Assembly: GCA_040830545.1 (NCBI GenBank)
Contig: JBFOMB010000039.1
Coordinates: 1 to 14,282 of the forward strand
DNA from: HXMU1420-2 sp040830545
GTDB taxonomy: Bacteria > Pseudomonadota > Alphaproteobacteria > Rhodobacterales > Rhodobacteraceae
Length of the DNA stretch: 14,282 nucleotides
Direction of reading: 5' to 3'
The notes beneath the pieces are model-generated. The model did no database searches, was not told the DNA's origin, and saw only the letters and a program-made list of their open reading frames with translations. The position numbers and the translations under genes are program-made. Positions 13,855-14,282 of the stretch are shown in pieces; the stretch's first letter is position 1, and the number at the start of each line of letters is the position of its first letter.

Positions 13855-14204
13855 CCCAAGTCTCCTGATCACTGGGTGTTGTGTTAACACAGAGTCGGGA
13901 AATTCGGAGGGGATTTGTTTTGACAGTTTGGTTTGGGTTTGTGGGCAACTACAGGGCGTTGGGCAATGACCTAGACGGTCAAGGTTGGCTTTGCGGACTG
14001 AGTGTGAATTCGTTGCGGATGCGTCAAGGTCTGCTTTTGCCATTTTCCATTGTCTAAAACGGTCATTTTCGCTTGGGACAAAAACGCATGGGTATTGCCA
14101 AGCATCAAGTAGAAACGAAGCGATGATTAACCAAACATGGTTCCCTGCCTATGGCATCGTGGAGCTTTCTCAGCTACTTTGAGAAAGTTAGTGTATGGAG
14201 CGGC
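13855..14204. other. Gene-free stretch upstream of the HlyD-type gene
   Basis: I see no supported gene in these 350 bases; short frames such as 13985-14182 start at TTG and show no domain. A perfect 12-bp palindrome TGTGTTAACACA (13880-13891) lies about 26 bases upstream of the HlyD-type start and could be an operator. Toward the right, CTTTCTCA and TGAGAAAG (14165-14172 and 14180-14187) form an 8-bp stem with a 7-base loop. Composition is clearly richer in A+T than the genes to the left, suggesting a boundary between segments of different origin. Confidence 0.45.
13880..13891. promoter_or_regulatory. 12-bp perfect palindrome, candidate operator
   Basis: TGTGTTAACACA is fully symmetric and sits just upstream of the HlyD-type gene's ribosome-binding site. 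A repressor bound there would block its transcription. No second copy was seen in the window. Confidence 0.35.
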
Positions 14205-14282
14205 ATGGAACCAAAGGACGTAACTGAACAGGTACTAGTCCAGATCGCGGAGTTGTCGGTTTGGATTTCTTCGTTGTCTCTC
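14205..14282 (+). CDS. Possible start of a gene running off the right edge
   Basis: An ATG at 14205 opens a frame that has no stop to the end of the window (26 codons, MEPKDVTEQVLVQIAELSV and onward). GGAG lies four bases before it. A hairpin at 14165-14187 precedes it and could be its control site or a terminator. Twenty-six residues are too few to recognise a family, so this is only a candidate. Confidence 0.35.
   Translation, partial: MEPKDVTEQVLVQIAELSVWISSLSL

Noticed and set aside
13855..14043. N-terminal extension of the HlyD-type adaptor
   Set aside because: It would bury the signal peptide inside the protein; the ATG at 13854 has a well-spaced AGGAGA and starts directly at the signal peptide.

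Overview
The window looks like one end of a repABC-type replicon from an alphaproteobacterium, most likely a marine Roseobacter-group member of the Rhodobacterales. The evidence is a RepC initiator cut by the left edge, RepB-type parS palindromes just behind it, high G+C coding sequence, and the DUF1403 / ScpB-like / WGR gene trio that often accompanies such replicons. I see no rRNA, tRNA, CRISPR array or intact transposase. The host assignment is inferred from gene content alone.

Layout. (1) 1-2,030 is a maintenance block: the 3' part of repC with an internal A+T-rich stretch that is a candidate oriV, two parS-type sites (one inside a perfect 42-bp palindrome), a Phd/YefM-VapC toxin-antitoxin pair, and an intergenic stretch of inverted repeats, one of which resembles a serine-resolvase subsite. 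(2) 2,027-3,794 is a tight operon of DUF1403, an ScpB-like condensin adaptor and a WGR-domain protein. (3) 3,943-4,539 encodes a rhomboid-type intramembrane protease. (4) 4,826-6,494 is a lower-G+C pair: a threonine-synthase-like PLP enzyme and a divergent Lrp/AsnC regulator. A diverged inverted repeat brackets it, so it may be an acquired cassette. (5) 6,689-10,149 is a minus-strand, translationally coupled pair: a membrane protein with an SdhC/b-heme-like N-terminus and a C-terminal 2Fe-2S ferredoxin domain, followed by a large MscS-family channel. (6) 10,512-12,179 is a GMC-family flavin oxidoreductase that runs convergent to a TetR-family regulator (12,220-12,837). (7) 13,063-13,854 is a short HlyD-type periplasmic adaptor with no pump gene in view. 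(8) The last ~350 bases are lower in G+C and hold at most the start of another gene.

How they fit together. Blocks 1-2 plausibly serve replication, centromere-based partition, post-segregational stability and perhaps DNA organisation of the replicon. The later blocks are accessory metabolism, envelope and stress functions. The two most interesting units are the plasmid-borne ScpB-like trio, which has no SMC or ScpA in view, and the ferredoxin-membrane-protein/MscS pair, whose overlapping genes suggest a redox-linked channel.
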